This document shows, one piece after another, positions 40,754 through 48,997 of a stretch of DNA of 64,000 nucleotides. The stretch covers positions 3,100,001 to 3,164,000 of the forward strand of contig NC_020516.1 in the NCBI RefSeq assembly GCF_000349945.1, read 5' to 3'. The stretch comes from Azoarcus sp. KH32C. GTDB lineage: Bacteria; Pseudomonadota; Gammaproteobacteria; Burkholderiales; Rhodocyclaceae. The notes under the pieces were generated by a model. That model made no database searches, was not told the origin of the DNA, and saw nothing but the letters and a program-made list of their open reading frames with translations. The stretch's first letter is position 1. Every line of letters starts with the position of its first letter. The translations under genes were made by a program, and so were the position numbers.

Positions 40754-41322
40754 AACGCGCTCGGACTGAGGACTCTCCAGACATGATGCTGCTCCGAATC
40801 ATGCGCCACCTGTGGCTTGATGCCGACGATGCGCACCGTGCGCTCGGTCCTGGCGCGCTCAAGCGCCTCGAAGAGCAGGTGCGCGAAAGCGAAGCGCGAC
40901 ACACCGGCGAAATCTGCCTCTGCGTCGAAGCGAGCCTGCCGCTGAGCTACCTATGGCGCCACTTGCGGCTCCACCTGCCGATCGACGACGTGGTGCACGA
41001 ACGCGCGCTTTCCGTCTTCGGCAAACTGCGGGTGTGGGATACCGAGCTCAACAACGGCGTGCTGATCTACCTCCAGCTCGCGGAGCGGCGCGTCGAAATC
41101 GTCGCGGATCGCGGGCTCGCGCAGCGCGTCCCCGCCAGCGAATGGGCGGCGATGCTGCACACGCTCGCCGAAGATTTCCGCGAGGCTCGCCACGAGGCAG
41201 GGCTGCATCGCGCCATCGAATCGGTCACCCGCTGCCTGACGGCACATTTCCCGGTCAGTGCCGAGGGCCGCGCCGACCACCGACGCGACAACCAGCTGCC
41301 GGACGAACCGGTGATCCGCTGA
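40747..41322 (+). CDS. Second TPM-domain protein, without signal peptide
   Basis: A 191-residue TPM-like protein overlapping the previous gene by 7 bases. It contains SEARHTGEICLCVEASLPL, ERALSVFGKLRVWDTELNNGVLIYLQLAERRVEIVADRG and ASEWAAMLHTLAEDFR, the same fold pattern as the upstream TPM domain. No signal peptide or clear membrane helix, so it is cytosolic or peripheral. Such lemA-TPM-TPM triplets recur in betaproteobacteria (from general knowledge). Function unknown. Confidence 0.88.
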   Translation: MVKRARTEDSPDMMLLRIMRHLWLDADDAHRALGPGALKRLEEQVRESEARHTGEICLCVEASLPLSYLWRHLRLHLPIDDVVHERALSVFGKLRVWDTELNNGVLIYLQLAERRVEIVADRGLAQRVPASEWAAMLHTLAEDFREARHEAGLHRAIESVTRCLTAHFPVSAEGRADHRRDNQLPDEPVIR

Positions 41323-41350
41323 TCGGCGGCACCGTTCCGTTCTCGCTTTT

Positions 41351-41371
41351 TTGTTGCCCAGAAAGCAACAA
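41351..41371. promoter_or_regulatory. Perfect inverted repeat upstream of doxX
   Basis: TTGTTGC/GCAACAA, 7-bp arms separated by 7 bases, 94 bases before the DoxX start and 29 bases after the TPM gene stop. It could be a regulator site or a weak stem-loop. A T-run lies before it on the + strand, which would suit termination only in the opposite direction, where no gene is present. Confidence 0.4.
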
Positions 41372-41464
41372 TGTAATCACGATTCGCCGCTTTTTCTACC
41401 CACGCGTTCTTCCTAAGATGCACTCACGACGCAAGCTTCCTGAGTCTTCAAACGGAGAACGATC

Positions 41465-41923
41465 ATGAGCAACACACTCACCCAACGCATCCTTTCCACC
41501 GACGCCGGCCTCGCCGCTCTCGCGCTGCGCATCCCTGTCGGCATCATCTTCATCGCACACGGCGCGCAGAAGCTCTTCGGCTGGTTCGGCGGCTACGGCC
41601 TCGCCGGCACCGGACAGTGGATGGAATCGATCGGGCTCGCGCCGGGCTACCTGATGGCGCTATTGTCCGGCAGCGCGGAGTTCTTCGGCGGTCTGGCGCT
41701 GCTGCTGGGCCTGCTGGTTCGTCCCGCGGGAGCGGTGCTGTCCTTCACGATGCTGATCGCGATCCTCAGCGTGCATATCGGAAACGGCCTCTTCATCGCG
41801 AACAAGGGTTACGAATTCGGCCTCGCACTGCTCGCGGTATCGATCGCACTGGTGATCAGCGGCGGCGGCAGCTACTCCTTCGACCGCGCAGTCGCGGGCG
41901 GACGTAAGGAATCCCGCAACTGA
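41465..41923 (+). CDS. DoxX family membrane protein
   Basis: A 152-residue inner-membrane protein of the DoxX family with four helices. Signature segments: ALRIPVGIIFIAHGAQKLFGWFGG, SGSAEFFGGLALLLGLLVRPAG and GYEFGLALLAVSIAL. Members are linked to quinone or thiol redox processes, but no activity can be assigned. ATG 41465 follows AACGGAGAACG. Monocistronic by spacing, with an inverted repeat upstream. Confidence 0.92.
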   Translation: MSNTLTQRILSTDAGLAALALRIPVGIIFIAHGAQKLFGWFGGYGLAGTGQWMESIGLAPGYLMALLSGSAEFFGGLALLLGLLVRPAGAVLSFTMLIAILSVHIGNGLFIANKGYEFGLALLAVSIALVISGGGSYSFDRAVAGGRKESRN

Positions 41924-42053
41924 GCGGCCGACCTGCCGGGGAGCGTCAGAGGCTTCCCGGCGAACGTGTTCCTCCTTGCCTTTCCGTCCGATTCCGCCAT
42001 ATTTCACAGGAATAGCGGACGCCCGCGGCCGAAGCGCGGGCCAGGAGGCCACC

Positions 42054-42719
42054 GTGTTCAGGGATCGTGAAGATGCAGGGCGGCAGTTGGCCGAACTTTT
42101 CCGGGGGCAGGCGCTGACCCGCCCCCTCGTGCTGGCAATCCCGCGCGGCGGTGTCGTCACCGGCGCCGCCCTCGCCCGCGAACTGGATGCCGAACTCGAC
42201 GTCGTCCTCGCCCGCAAGCTGCGCGCGCCCTGGCAGCCGGAGCTCGCGATCGGCGCAGTCGGCGAAGACGGTTCCGAATATCTCGCCGACTTCGCCCGGG
42301 ACGTCAGGGGGGTCTGCGACGCCTACCTCGCCGAGGAGCGCGCCCAGCAACTCGCCGAGATCGAGCGGCGGCGCGCGATGTTCCGTGCGGTGAAACCTGC
42401 CGCGGAGATTGCAGGCCGCAGCGTGATCGTCACCGACGACGGCATTGCGACGGGCGCGACGATGCTCGCCGCCCTGCATGTCATCCGCGCGCGCAAGCCA
42501 CTCGAATTGATCGCTGCGGTTCCGGTATCACCTCCCGACACCGCCCAGACGCTCCAACGCCACTGCGACCGTGTCGAGTGCGTGGTCACACCGACCTACC
42601 TCGGCGCGGTCGGCGGCTACTACTGGAACTTCGAGCAGGTCGAGGACGAGGAGGCGTTGGACACATTGCGCCGTTACGAACGCGATCGGCAACGGCGCGA
42701 TGTCCCGCACAGGAACTAA
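42054..42719 (+). CDS. Phosphoribosyltransferase family protein
   Basis: A 221-residue type I PRTase. The PRPP-binding loop is clear: VIVTDDGIATGATM. The N-terminal part has LVLAIPRGGVVTGAALARELDAELDVVLARKLRAPWQPELAIGAV-type sequence, characteristic of a poorly understood PRTase group often found alone or fused to dienelactone-hydrolase-like domains. Substrate unknown. The start is GTG 42054, fixed by CCAGGAGG upstream; an ATG at 41976 is possible but adds an atypical 26 residues. Confidence 0.9.
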   Translation: MFRDREDAGRQLAELFRGQALTRPLVLAIPRGGVVTGAALARELDAELDVVLARKLRAPWQPELAIGAVGEDGSEYLADFARDVRGVCDAYLAEERAQQLAEIERRRAMFRAVKPAAEIAGRSVIVTDDGIATGATMLAALHVIRARKPLELIAAVPVSPPDTAQTLQRHCDRVECVVTPTYLGAVGGYYWNFEQVEDEEALDTLRRYERDRQRRDVPHRN

Positions 42720-42806
42720 GGGGCAGTTTTCTCCTGATGGCAGTTTTACCCGGCCCGTGTAGATTCTGTACGGTAGGTGGCAAACCCGGTCCGCGCGATC
42801 CATCCT

Positions 42807-42983
42807 TCAAAGCGCATCCTTGATGTCTTCCTCCAGATCCCCGATCCGCCCCTGCACTTTGCCGCCGATCTTCTGCACCTTGCCTTCCTGTTCGAGCTTC
42901 TTGTTGCCGACGATCTTGCCCGCCTCTTCCTTCAGCTTGCCTTTTGCCTCTTCCACACGGCCTTTGACTTGATTCTTGTTCAT
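42807..42983 (-). CDS. CsbD-like stress protein
   Basis: A 58-residue hydrophilic CsbD-family protein. The sequence MNKNQVKGRVEEAKGKLKEE followed by AGKIVGN and KLEQEGKVQKIGGKVQ is typical, rich in Lys, Glu and Gly with a repeating KGK pattern. General-stress inducible in other bacteria; the molecular role is unknown. ATG 42983 has AGGAGA upstream. It lies 23 bases downstream of the Cys-repeat secreted protein gene on the same strand, so both are probably on one transcript. Confidence 0.92.
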   Translation of the reverse strand: MNKNQVKGRVEEAKGKLKEEAGKIVGNKKLEQEGKVQKIGGKVQGRIGDLEEDIKDAL

Positions 42984-43006
42984 GATCTTCTCCTGCGATT
43001 GACCAC

Positions 43007-43585
43007 TTACTTGCCGTATTGCGCCTTGGCCTTCGCCTGGCACGCATCCTTGGCATCACCACTCAACGCGTCGCACTTCTCCTTGGCGACCTTGTATTCC
43101 GCGTCGCGCTTGTCCTCCGCGGCATCCTTGCGCGCCTCAGCGGTCTCCTTGCCCGCTTCCTTCCTTGCTTCCGTCGTCTTCTCCTGCACCTTTGCATCGG
43201 CCTTCGCGGAAGTGAGCGCCGCCTTGGCCTCCTTCACGCAAACGTCCTTTGCATTGCCGCTCATGTCGTCGCAACGCTCCTTCGCGACGTCATAGTCGGC
43301 CTCCGCCTTGGCGACGCGAGCGTCGTAGCGATGTTTGTCGCTGGGCTTGTAGTTCGCCTCGAGTTCCGCCTTCGCGACCTTCTCCTTGCCTTTGGCCTCG
43401 GCGACACAGATGTCTTTCTTGTTCCCGGACATGGAGTCGCATGCCACCTTGTCCGCCTTGTAGTCCTTCTCGATTCTGTCCTTCTCGGCTGAATACTCGG
43501 TTCTGGTCATTGCCGCCGCCATTGATGCGGTGCTGAACGTGAGACCAAGTGCGATCGCAATTGCGTTAATCGTGCGTGTTTTCAT
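43007..43585 (-). CDS. Secreted Ala/Lys-rich protein with three Cys-x10-Cys repeats
   Basis: A 192-residue exported protein not assignable to a characterised family. Residues 1-23 are a signal peptide (MKTRTINAIAIALGLTFSTA, cut near SMA-AA). The mature part is highly charged and helical and carries three copies of CD-x-[ML]-SG-x2-KD-x-C: Cys49/Cys60, Cys105/Cys116 and Cys171/Cys182, each pair exactly ten residues apart and embedded in EAKxxxxxA-type helices. The pairs could form disulfides in the periplasm or bind metal. It is encoded just before csbD, which suggests a stress-related envelope role (inference). Confidence 0.8.
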   Translation of the reverse strand: MKTRTINAIAIALGLTFSTASMAAAMTRTEYSAEKDRIEKDYKADKVACDSMSGNKKDICVAEAKGKEKVAKAELEANYKPSDKHRYDARVAKAEADYDVAKERCDDMSGNAKDVCVKEAKAALTSAKADAKVQEKTTEARKEAGKETAEARKDAAEDKRDAEYKVAKEKCDALSGDAKDACQAKAKAQYGK

Positions 43586-43915
43586 TTCGTTCCTCCGTGT
43601 AACGACTCGGGGATGGCGAAGGAGCGTATGCGGTGGCAACCGGGACGCCCCTGCCTGCCGGACGAAGGAGCAATGCACGTTCCCGGAAGGTGCCGACCCC
43701 GGGGACTGCAGCAGCGAGACCCGCATTCCGCCACACTATTTCTTTAGCCCTACGTAATTTCACTTGGGTCGTCATCGAATCAGTTAATATTTCTCACAAA
43801 ATTATCGGTCGGGCGGGTAGGCTGCTCGTCGCGTCACGACTTTCGCCGCAGGTCGTTCACGGGAATACGAAGAAGAACCACCAACGTCAGCCATTCCATC
43901 GACAAAGTCCATCGC
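43586..43915. other. Non-coding divergent region before the HDOD kinase
   Basis: 330 bases between the Cys-repeat protein gene (-) and the HDOD kinase gene (+). The part at about 43735-43805 is clearly AT-richer (TTAATATTTCTCAC and similar) and is the most likely promoter area. I see no gene, repeat or terminator in it. Confidence 0.5.
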
Positions 43916-46081
43916 ATGCGCGAGCTCCCGCAATCCGTCGCAGTGGCCATCGAATCGGCAAGCGTTCCGGCGCTGCCGCAGGTATTGGTCCGGCTGATCC
44001 AGCAAGTCGACGACGAGGGCTCGACGATGGACCAGCTGGCCGCGGTCATAGCCCAGGATCCGGGCCTGTGCGCCCGCATCCTCGCAGCGGCCAACTCCGC
44101 CGCCTTTCAGCGCAGCACGGCGCCGCATGACATCAAGTCCTGCGTCCAGGTGCTCGGAACCAGGCTGGTGCGCGCGATGGCAACCTGCCTCGCAGTGAAG
44201 CGGCTGTTCGAAAAGGAACCCGGTTCGCTCAACGCCGAACTCACCGGCTTCTGGCAGCACTCCCTGCTCGTCGCCGAAACGGCCCAGGCGCTCGCATCGG
44301 CCACCGGCTACGCGCGCCCCGACGAGGCCTACCTCGCAGGCCTGCTCCACGACGTCGGGCAACTCCTGCTGCTGTCGAGCCACGGCGAACAGTACGCCTG
44401 GCTGCTGTCGCAAAGCAGCGACGAACCAACCCTTCTCTCCCTCGAACAGGCGCGGCTCGGCGTCCAGCACATCGAAGCCGGCGCATGGCTGGCCGACCAG
44501 TGGCAGCTCGAAAGCGGCCTCGCCGACGCGATCCTTTTCCACCACGTCGCAGCCGAACAGATCGTGACTGCGACGCAACTGCCGCGCCTGCTGTGGCTCG
44601 CCGATGCCGTCTGCCGCAACCCGCCGGATGCCGCATCGCTCAGCGCGCGGTGCGAAGCCCTCTTCGGACCATCTTTCGGACCCGATTCCCCGCTCGACCT
44701 CGAAGGCATTGCGTCGCAGGCCCTGGACCAGGTCGAAGTGATCGCGCGCGCGCTGGGCATCGAACCGCCGGCCGCCGCATTGAACACCGCCCCGCGGACG
44801 ATCCCGCAGGTGAGCATCGTTCCGCCGGCGGCCGTGCCCTCGACCGCCGACCGGGCGCTGGAAGAGCGGATCCGCGACATCGCCGTGCTCCATCCGCTGC
44901 AGCAGGACCTCGCGGAACTCGACAGCGACGCCGAACTGCTGAATTCGCTCCGCGAATCGGCACGCATCCTGTTCGATCTCACGCATCTCGGCTTCCTGCT
45001 GATCGACCCCGAATCGGGGACGCTCAGCGGCGCCGTGTCCGCGCCTCAGCCGACGATCTTCCGCGAAACCTCGCTCGCGGTAGGAACCGACGCCGGCCTC
45101 GCCACCCGTGCCATCGCGAAGCGGGAGGTGCGCTGCAGCTTCGACGAGCCCCTGTCGTCCCAGGCCTCGCTCCTCGATCACCAGCTGGCGCGAGCATTCG
45201 GTTCGGAGGGGATCCTCGCGGTCCCGATGATGGGGCGCCGTCGTATGGTCGGGGTAATGCTCTTCGGACTCGGCCGCGAGCAACACGGCCGGCTGAAGCG
45301 GCGCTACCCCTGGCTGCTCAACTTCGGGCGCATAGCCGGGATCAGCCTCGAAGCCTGGCAGAACACCGGCGCCGCCCGCAGGCAGGCCGAAGACACGGCA
45401 TCGGTCGCATTCCAGCGCCAGGCGAGACGGATCGTCCATGAAGCCGGCAACCCGCTCGGGATCATCAAGAGCTACCTGAAGATCCTCGACATGAAGCTCC
45501 CGGCCGAAAGCGGCGTGCGCCAGGAACTCGACATCCTGCGCGAGGAAATCGACCGCGTCGGCTCCATCATGCGGCGATTGAGCGAAGTGCCGGCACAGGC
45601 GGAAGTGCCGTCAGGGGGCGTGCGGCCGGTCGAAGTCATTCGGGAACTCCTCGCGCTGTATCGCGAGCCGCTCTTCGAGAGCCGGGGGATCTCGGTCCTC
45701 ACCGACCTCGGCCACGCCACCGGCGAGACCGTTGCGTGCGACGCCGACAGCCTGAAGCAGATCCTGCTCAACCTGTGGAAGAACGCGGCCGAAGCGATGA
45801 GTGCGGGCGACCGTTTCGATATCGCGATCGCCGAAGGCGTGATGCAGGGGGGACGGCGGCATGTCGAGATCCGGCTGCAGGATACCGGCCCGGGCATGCC
45901 CGAGGCCGCAATCCGCAATCTGTCCTTCCCCGAGCAGGTGGCCGGCGACGGCGACCGGGGACTGGGTTTGTCGATCGTCGGGCGGATCGCCGCCCGCGTC
46001 GGCTGCACGATCACCTGCCGCAGCGGCTCCGGTCACGGAACGACGCTTTCGCTGCTGCTGCCCTGCGAAGCCAGAACGTGA
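43916..46081 (+). CDS. HDOD-GAF-histidine kinase hybrid sensor
   Basis: A 721-residue cytosolic signalling protein. Residues about 15-215 are an HDOD domain (VPALPQVLVRLIQQ, DPGLCARILAAANSAAF, AGLLHDVGQLLLL with the HD pair at 145-146). About 335-480 is a GAF-like domain. A HisKA-like helix follows with RRIVHEAGNPLGIIKSYL (phospho-His508), then an HATPase domain (ILLNLWKNAAEAM, LQDTGPGMPEA, RGLGLSIVGRIAA). No transmembrane segment. The next gene encodes a receiver-GGDEF-EAL protein that is the obvious phosphotransfer partner (47-base gap). No clear Shine-Dalgarno at the ATG. Confidence 0.92.
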   Translation: MRELPQSVAVAIESASVPALPQVLVRLIQQVDDEGSTMDQLAAVIAQDPGLCARILAAANSAAFQRSTAPHDIKSCVQVLGTRLVRAMATCLAVKRLFEKEPGSLNAELTGFWQHSLLVAETAQALASATGYARPDEAYLAGLLHDVGQLLLLSSHGEQYAWLLSQSSDEPTLLSLEQARLGVQHIEAGAWLADQWQLESGLADAILFHHVAAEQIVTATQLPRLLWLADAVCRNPPDAASLSARCEALFGPSFGPDSPLDLEGIASQALDQVEVIARALGIEPPAAALNTAPRTIPQVSIVPPAAVPSTADRALEERIRDIAVLHPLQQDLAELDSDAELLNSLRESARILFDLTHLGFLLIDPESGTLSGAVSAPQPTIFRETSLAVGTDAGLATRAIAKREVRCSFDEPLSSQASLLDHQLARAFGSEGILAVPMMGRRRMVGVMLFGLGREQHGRLKRRYPWLLNFGRIAGISLEAWQNTGAARRQAEDTASVAFQRQARRIVHEAGNPLGIIKSYLKILDMKLPAESGVRQELDILREEIDRVGSIMRRLSEVPAQAEVPSGGVRPVEVIRELLALYREPLFESRGISVLTDLGHATGETVACDADSLKQILLNLWKNAAEAMSAGDRFDIAIAEGVMQGGRRHVEIRLQDTGPGMPEAAIRNLSFPEQVAGDGDRGLGLSIVGRIAARVGCTITCRSGSGHGTTLSLLLPCEART

Positions 46082-46128
46082 GCGACATAGCCTTGCGAGG
46101 CGGATTTCCGCAACCGGGAGACGGGACG

Positions 46129-48318
46129 ATGGAGTTGAGTCACAGCATGTTTGCCGGCGAGCAGAGCTCGGAGACACCCGAGAGCTCGCGCGTGCTGATC
46201 GTCGATGACGAACCCCGCATCCGCGACGCCTACGGCGCCTTGCTCGCGCAAACCGGGCGCGAAATCCGCTCCTGCGGTACCGGGCGCGAAGCGATCGAAC
46301 AGCTCGACCGCCTGGACATCGACGTCCTGGTGCTCGACCTGAACCTGCCTGACATGCACGGCACCGAGATCATGGCGTGGATGGAGCAGAAACGCCTCGC
46401 GACCGCCGTCGTGGTCTTCAGCGCCGACGAAGCCATCGAATCGGCCATTCTCGCGCTGCGCCGCGGCGCGTGCGAATTCATCCGCAAACACGCGAACCCC
46501 GAGGAGCTGATCCGCACCGTCGACAAGGCGCTGAGCCGCCGCCAGCTGGAGCGCGAAAACGCGCTGATGACGGCGCGCCTGGAGCAATCCGAACGGCTGC
46601 ACCGCTTCCTCGTCGAGAACTCGCCGGACATCATCTACACGCTCGATCCGCAGGGGAAGTTCATCTTCCTCAATGGCCGCATCGAATCGCTGCTCGGCTA
46701 CCGCCGCGACGAGCTGATCGGCATGCATTACTCGGTGATCGTTCATCCTGCCGATCTGGAACAGGCCCGCTACGCGTTCGCCGAGCGTCGCGTCGGCGAC
46801 CGCGCGACGAACAACCACGAGATCCGGCTGCGCTGCCGCACGCACGAGGTTCGCCACTTCGAGAACCAAGCGATCGTCGCGATCCTCAGCTCCCAGGGCG
46901 TCTATCGCTACGACGAGGAAGCCGACAGCAAGCGCTTCATGGGCACTGCCGGGGTCCTGCGCGACATCACCGAGCGCAAGCGCGCCGAGGAGACGATCAG
47001 CTTCCAGGCCTTCCACGACCTGCTGACCGGCCTGCCAAACCGCGTGCTCTTCCGCGACCGGCTGGAGCTCGCGATCAGCCAAGCGCGGCGGCGCGGCGAC
47101 TACGTCGGCCTGATGTACCTCGATCTTGACCGCTTCAAGCTCGTGAACGACACCTATGGCCATCTCGAAGGCGACGAACTGCTGAAGGGCTTCTCGCGCC
47201 GCGTGCGCGAGTGCCTGCGTGCAGGCGACACGATGTCCCGCCAGGGCGGCGACGAGTTCACGATCCTGCTGCCCGACATCTCCGACGCCAACGCCGTCAC
47301 CGCGATCGCCGAGAAGATCGTTGCCGCGTTGAAGCCCTCGTTCGTCGTCGGCGGACGGGATTTCCGGGCCACCTGCAGCATCGGCATCGCGGTTTTCCCG
47401 GACGACGGCGACACGCCGGACCTGCTGCTGCGCAGCGCGGACATCGCGATGTACCGCATCAAGGCGAGCGGCAAGAACGGCTACGCGCGCTACACGACCG
47501 AGATGAGCCGCAACCATGTAGAGCGGGTCGATCTCGACAACGAACTGCGGGTCGCGCTGGAGCAGAAGCAGTTCGTGCTGCACTTCCAGCCCCAGCTTGA
47601 CGTGACCCGCGCCCGCGTCACCGGCGTCGAAGCGCTGATCCGCTGGGAACATCCGCGTCGCGGCCTGCTGGGCCCCAACAACTTCATTCCCGTCGCGGAG
47701 GAATGCGGCCTGATCTTCGGCATCAGCGACTGGGTGCTCGACGAAGGCTGCCGCCAGCTGGCCGAATGGGCGCGCCAAGGCATCGACGACCTGCGCCTTG
47801 CCATCAACCTGTCGCCGCTCGAATTCCGTCGCGCCGATTTCGTCGAACGCGTTCTCGGGCCGATCCGCCGCCATCAGGTGCCGGCGCACAACATCGAAGT
47901 CGAGATCACCGAGAACCTGCTGATGGACGACGCCGAGTGCGTCATCGCGAAGGTCCATGAACTACGCCGTCAGGGCATCCACATCTCGATCGACGACTTC
48001 GGCACGCGCTACTCGTCGCTCAACTACCTGCGCCGCTTCCCGGTGAATACCGTGAAGATCGACCAGTCCTTCGTGCGCGACCTCGACAGCTCCGGGCGAG
48101 CCTCGCCGGTCATCGGCGCGATCGTCAGCATCGCGCAGGGCTTCGGGCTCAACGTGCTCGCCGAGGGCGTCGAAACGCAGTACCAGGTCGACGCCCTGCT
48201 CGCGCAAGGCTGCGAAGTGATGCAGGGATTCCGCTTCAGCCCGCCCGTGCCGGTCGACGAGCTGCTTCCCTTCCTCCGGACCTATCGTGCGCCGGCGGCC
48301 GGCGCACTGGCCACCTGA
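46129..48318 (+). CDS. Response regulator with PAS, GGDEF and EAL domains
   Basis: A 729-residue regulator of cyclic-di-GMP. Receiver domain about 20-140 (LIVDDEPRIRDAYG; phospho-acceptor Asp70 in LVLDLNLPD), PAS with PAC about 155-290 (SPDIIYTLDPQGKFIFLNGR), GGDEF about 295-455 and EAL about 470-720. The GGDEF motif is intact (373-377) and an inhibitory RxxD site (RAGD, 364-367) lies five residues before it. The EAL motif (501-503), ITENLLMDD, DDFGTRYSS (Arg instead of the usual Gly) and EGVET look catalytically competent. ATG 46129 follows GGGAG. Its 3' end overlaps the convergent Rieske gene by 37 bases. Confidence 0.94.
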   Translation: MELSHSMFAGEQSSETPESSRVLIVDDEPRIRDAYGALLAQTGREIRSCGTGREAIEQLDRLDIDVLVLDLNLPDMHGTEIMAWMEQKRLATAVVVFSADEAIESAILALRRGACEFIRKHANPEELIRTVDKALSRRQLERENALMTARLEQSERLHRFLVENSPDIIYTLDPQGKFIFLNGRIESLLGYRRDELIGMHYSVIVHPADLEQARYAFAERRVGDRATNNHEIRLRCRTHEVRHFENQAIVAILSSQGVYRYDEEADSKRFMGTAGVLRDITERKRAEETISFQAFHDLLTGLPNRVLFRDRLELAISQARRRGDYVGLMYLDLDRFKLVNDTYGHLEGDELLKGFSRRVRECLRAGDTMSRQGGDEFTILLPDISDANAVTAIAEKIVAALKPSFVVGGRDFRATCSIGIAVFPDDGDTPDLLLRSADIAMYRIKASGKNGYARYTTEMSRNHVERVDLDNELRVALEQKQFVLHFQPQLDVTRARVTGVEALIRWEHPRRGLLGPNNFIPVAEECGLIFGISDWVLDEGCRQLAEWARQGIDDLRLAINLSPLEFRRADFVERVLGPIRRHQVPAHNIEVEITENLLMDDAECVIAKVHELRRQGIHISIDDFGTRYSSLNYLRRFPVNTVKIDQSFVRDLDSSGRASPVIGAIVSIAQGFGLNVLAEGVETQYQVDALLAQGCEVMQGFRFSPPVPVDELLPFLRTYRAPAAGALAT

Positions 48319-48614
48319 ACCTTCCCCTCCTGCACCCGCACGGGAAATACGGCAACCGGTTCGTAGGCGGGCGGCGACAGCGCTTCGCCCGTGAGGAGTG
48401 AAAACCGCGCTCCGTGCCTCGGGCAGGTGACCTCGCAGCCGTGGACGAGCCCCCACGACAGATTCTCGTCCTCGTGGCTGCAGCGATCCTCGACCGCATG
48501 GTACTCGTTGCCGACCCGGAACACCGCCACAGAACGGCCATCCTCCAGTTCGACCACGCGCACGCCACCGGGAAGTATCTCGCCCACCGGGCAGACATCG
48601 ACCCAAGTCTCCAT
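48282..48614 (-). CDS. Rieske [2Fe-2S] ferredoxin-like protein of the SUF operon
   Basis: A 110-residue small Rieske protein like the ferredoxin component of ring-hydroxylating dioxygenases. Cluster ligands: CSH (Cys45, His47) and CPRH (Cys64, His67), followed by GARFSLLTG. It is the last gene of the SUF operon; ATG 48614 overlaps the SufT-like stop (ATGA). A role as electron donor for, or target of, cluster assembly is likely, but no oxygenase gene is nearby. The coding region runs 37 bases past the stop of the convergent GGDEF-EAL gene. Confidence 0.9.
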   Translation of the reverse strand: METWVDVCPVGEILPGGVRVVELEDGRSVAVFRVGNEYHAVEDRCSHEDENLSWGLVHGCEVTCPRHGARFSLLTGEALSPPAYEPVAVFPVRVQEGKVQVASAPAAGAR

Positions 48615-48982
48615 CACAGTAGCCCCAGGTCGAGCCGCGCCGCCTCGCTCATCCGATCCTGGGTCCATGGTGGGTCCCACACGAGTTCGACGGCCGCATC
48701 CTCGACGCCATCGACGGAAGCGACCGCTTCCTTCACGGAGCTGACCAGGCTCTCGGCCACCGGGCACGCAGGCGCGGTAAGCGTCATGCGGATGTCGACC
48801 TTGCCTTTCGCCTCGTCGATGTCAAGCCCGTAGATGAGTCCCAGGTCGTAGATATTGACCGGGATCTCCGGGTCGTAGATCAGGCGCAGCACCGCGACGA
48901 CCTCGTCGCGCAAGCCTTCTCCTTCCGCAGCCTTCCGCGCGGCCGAAGATTCCGCCCGATGCAGCCAGTCGAAGATGCTCAT
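48614..48982 (-). CDS. sufT: SufT-like DUF59/MIP18 family protein
   Basis: A 122-residue MIP18/DUF59 protein, an iron-sulfur maturation factor in SUF operons. Motifs: IYDPEIPVNIYDLGLIYGLDI and MTLTAPACPVAESL with the conserved Cys, then VWDPPWTQDRMSEAAR. I place the start at ATG 48982 because GGAGGAG lies just upstream; an ATG at 48997 is also possible. It lies 15 bases after sufU and overlaps the Rieske gene. Confidence 0.9.
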   Translation of the reverse strand: MSIFDWLHRAESSAARKAAEGEGLRDEVVAVLRLIYDPEIPVNIYDLGLIYGLDIDEAKGKVDIRMTLTAPACPVAESLVSSVKEAVASVDGVEDAAVELVWDPPWTQDRMSEAARLDLGLL

Positions 48983-48997
48983 GCCTGTCTCCTCCAT

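Noticed and set aside
45736..46128. Upstream extension of the GGDEF-EAL gene into the HDOD kinase gene
   Set aside because: Overlaps the kinase HATPase domain in another frame; ATG 46129 has a good Shine-Dalgarno and starts right before the receiver domain.
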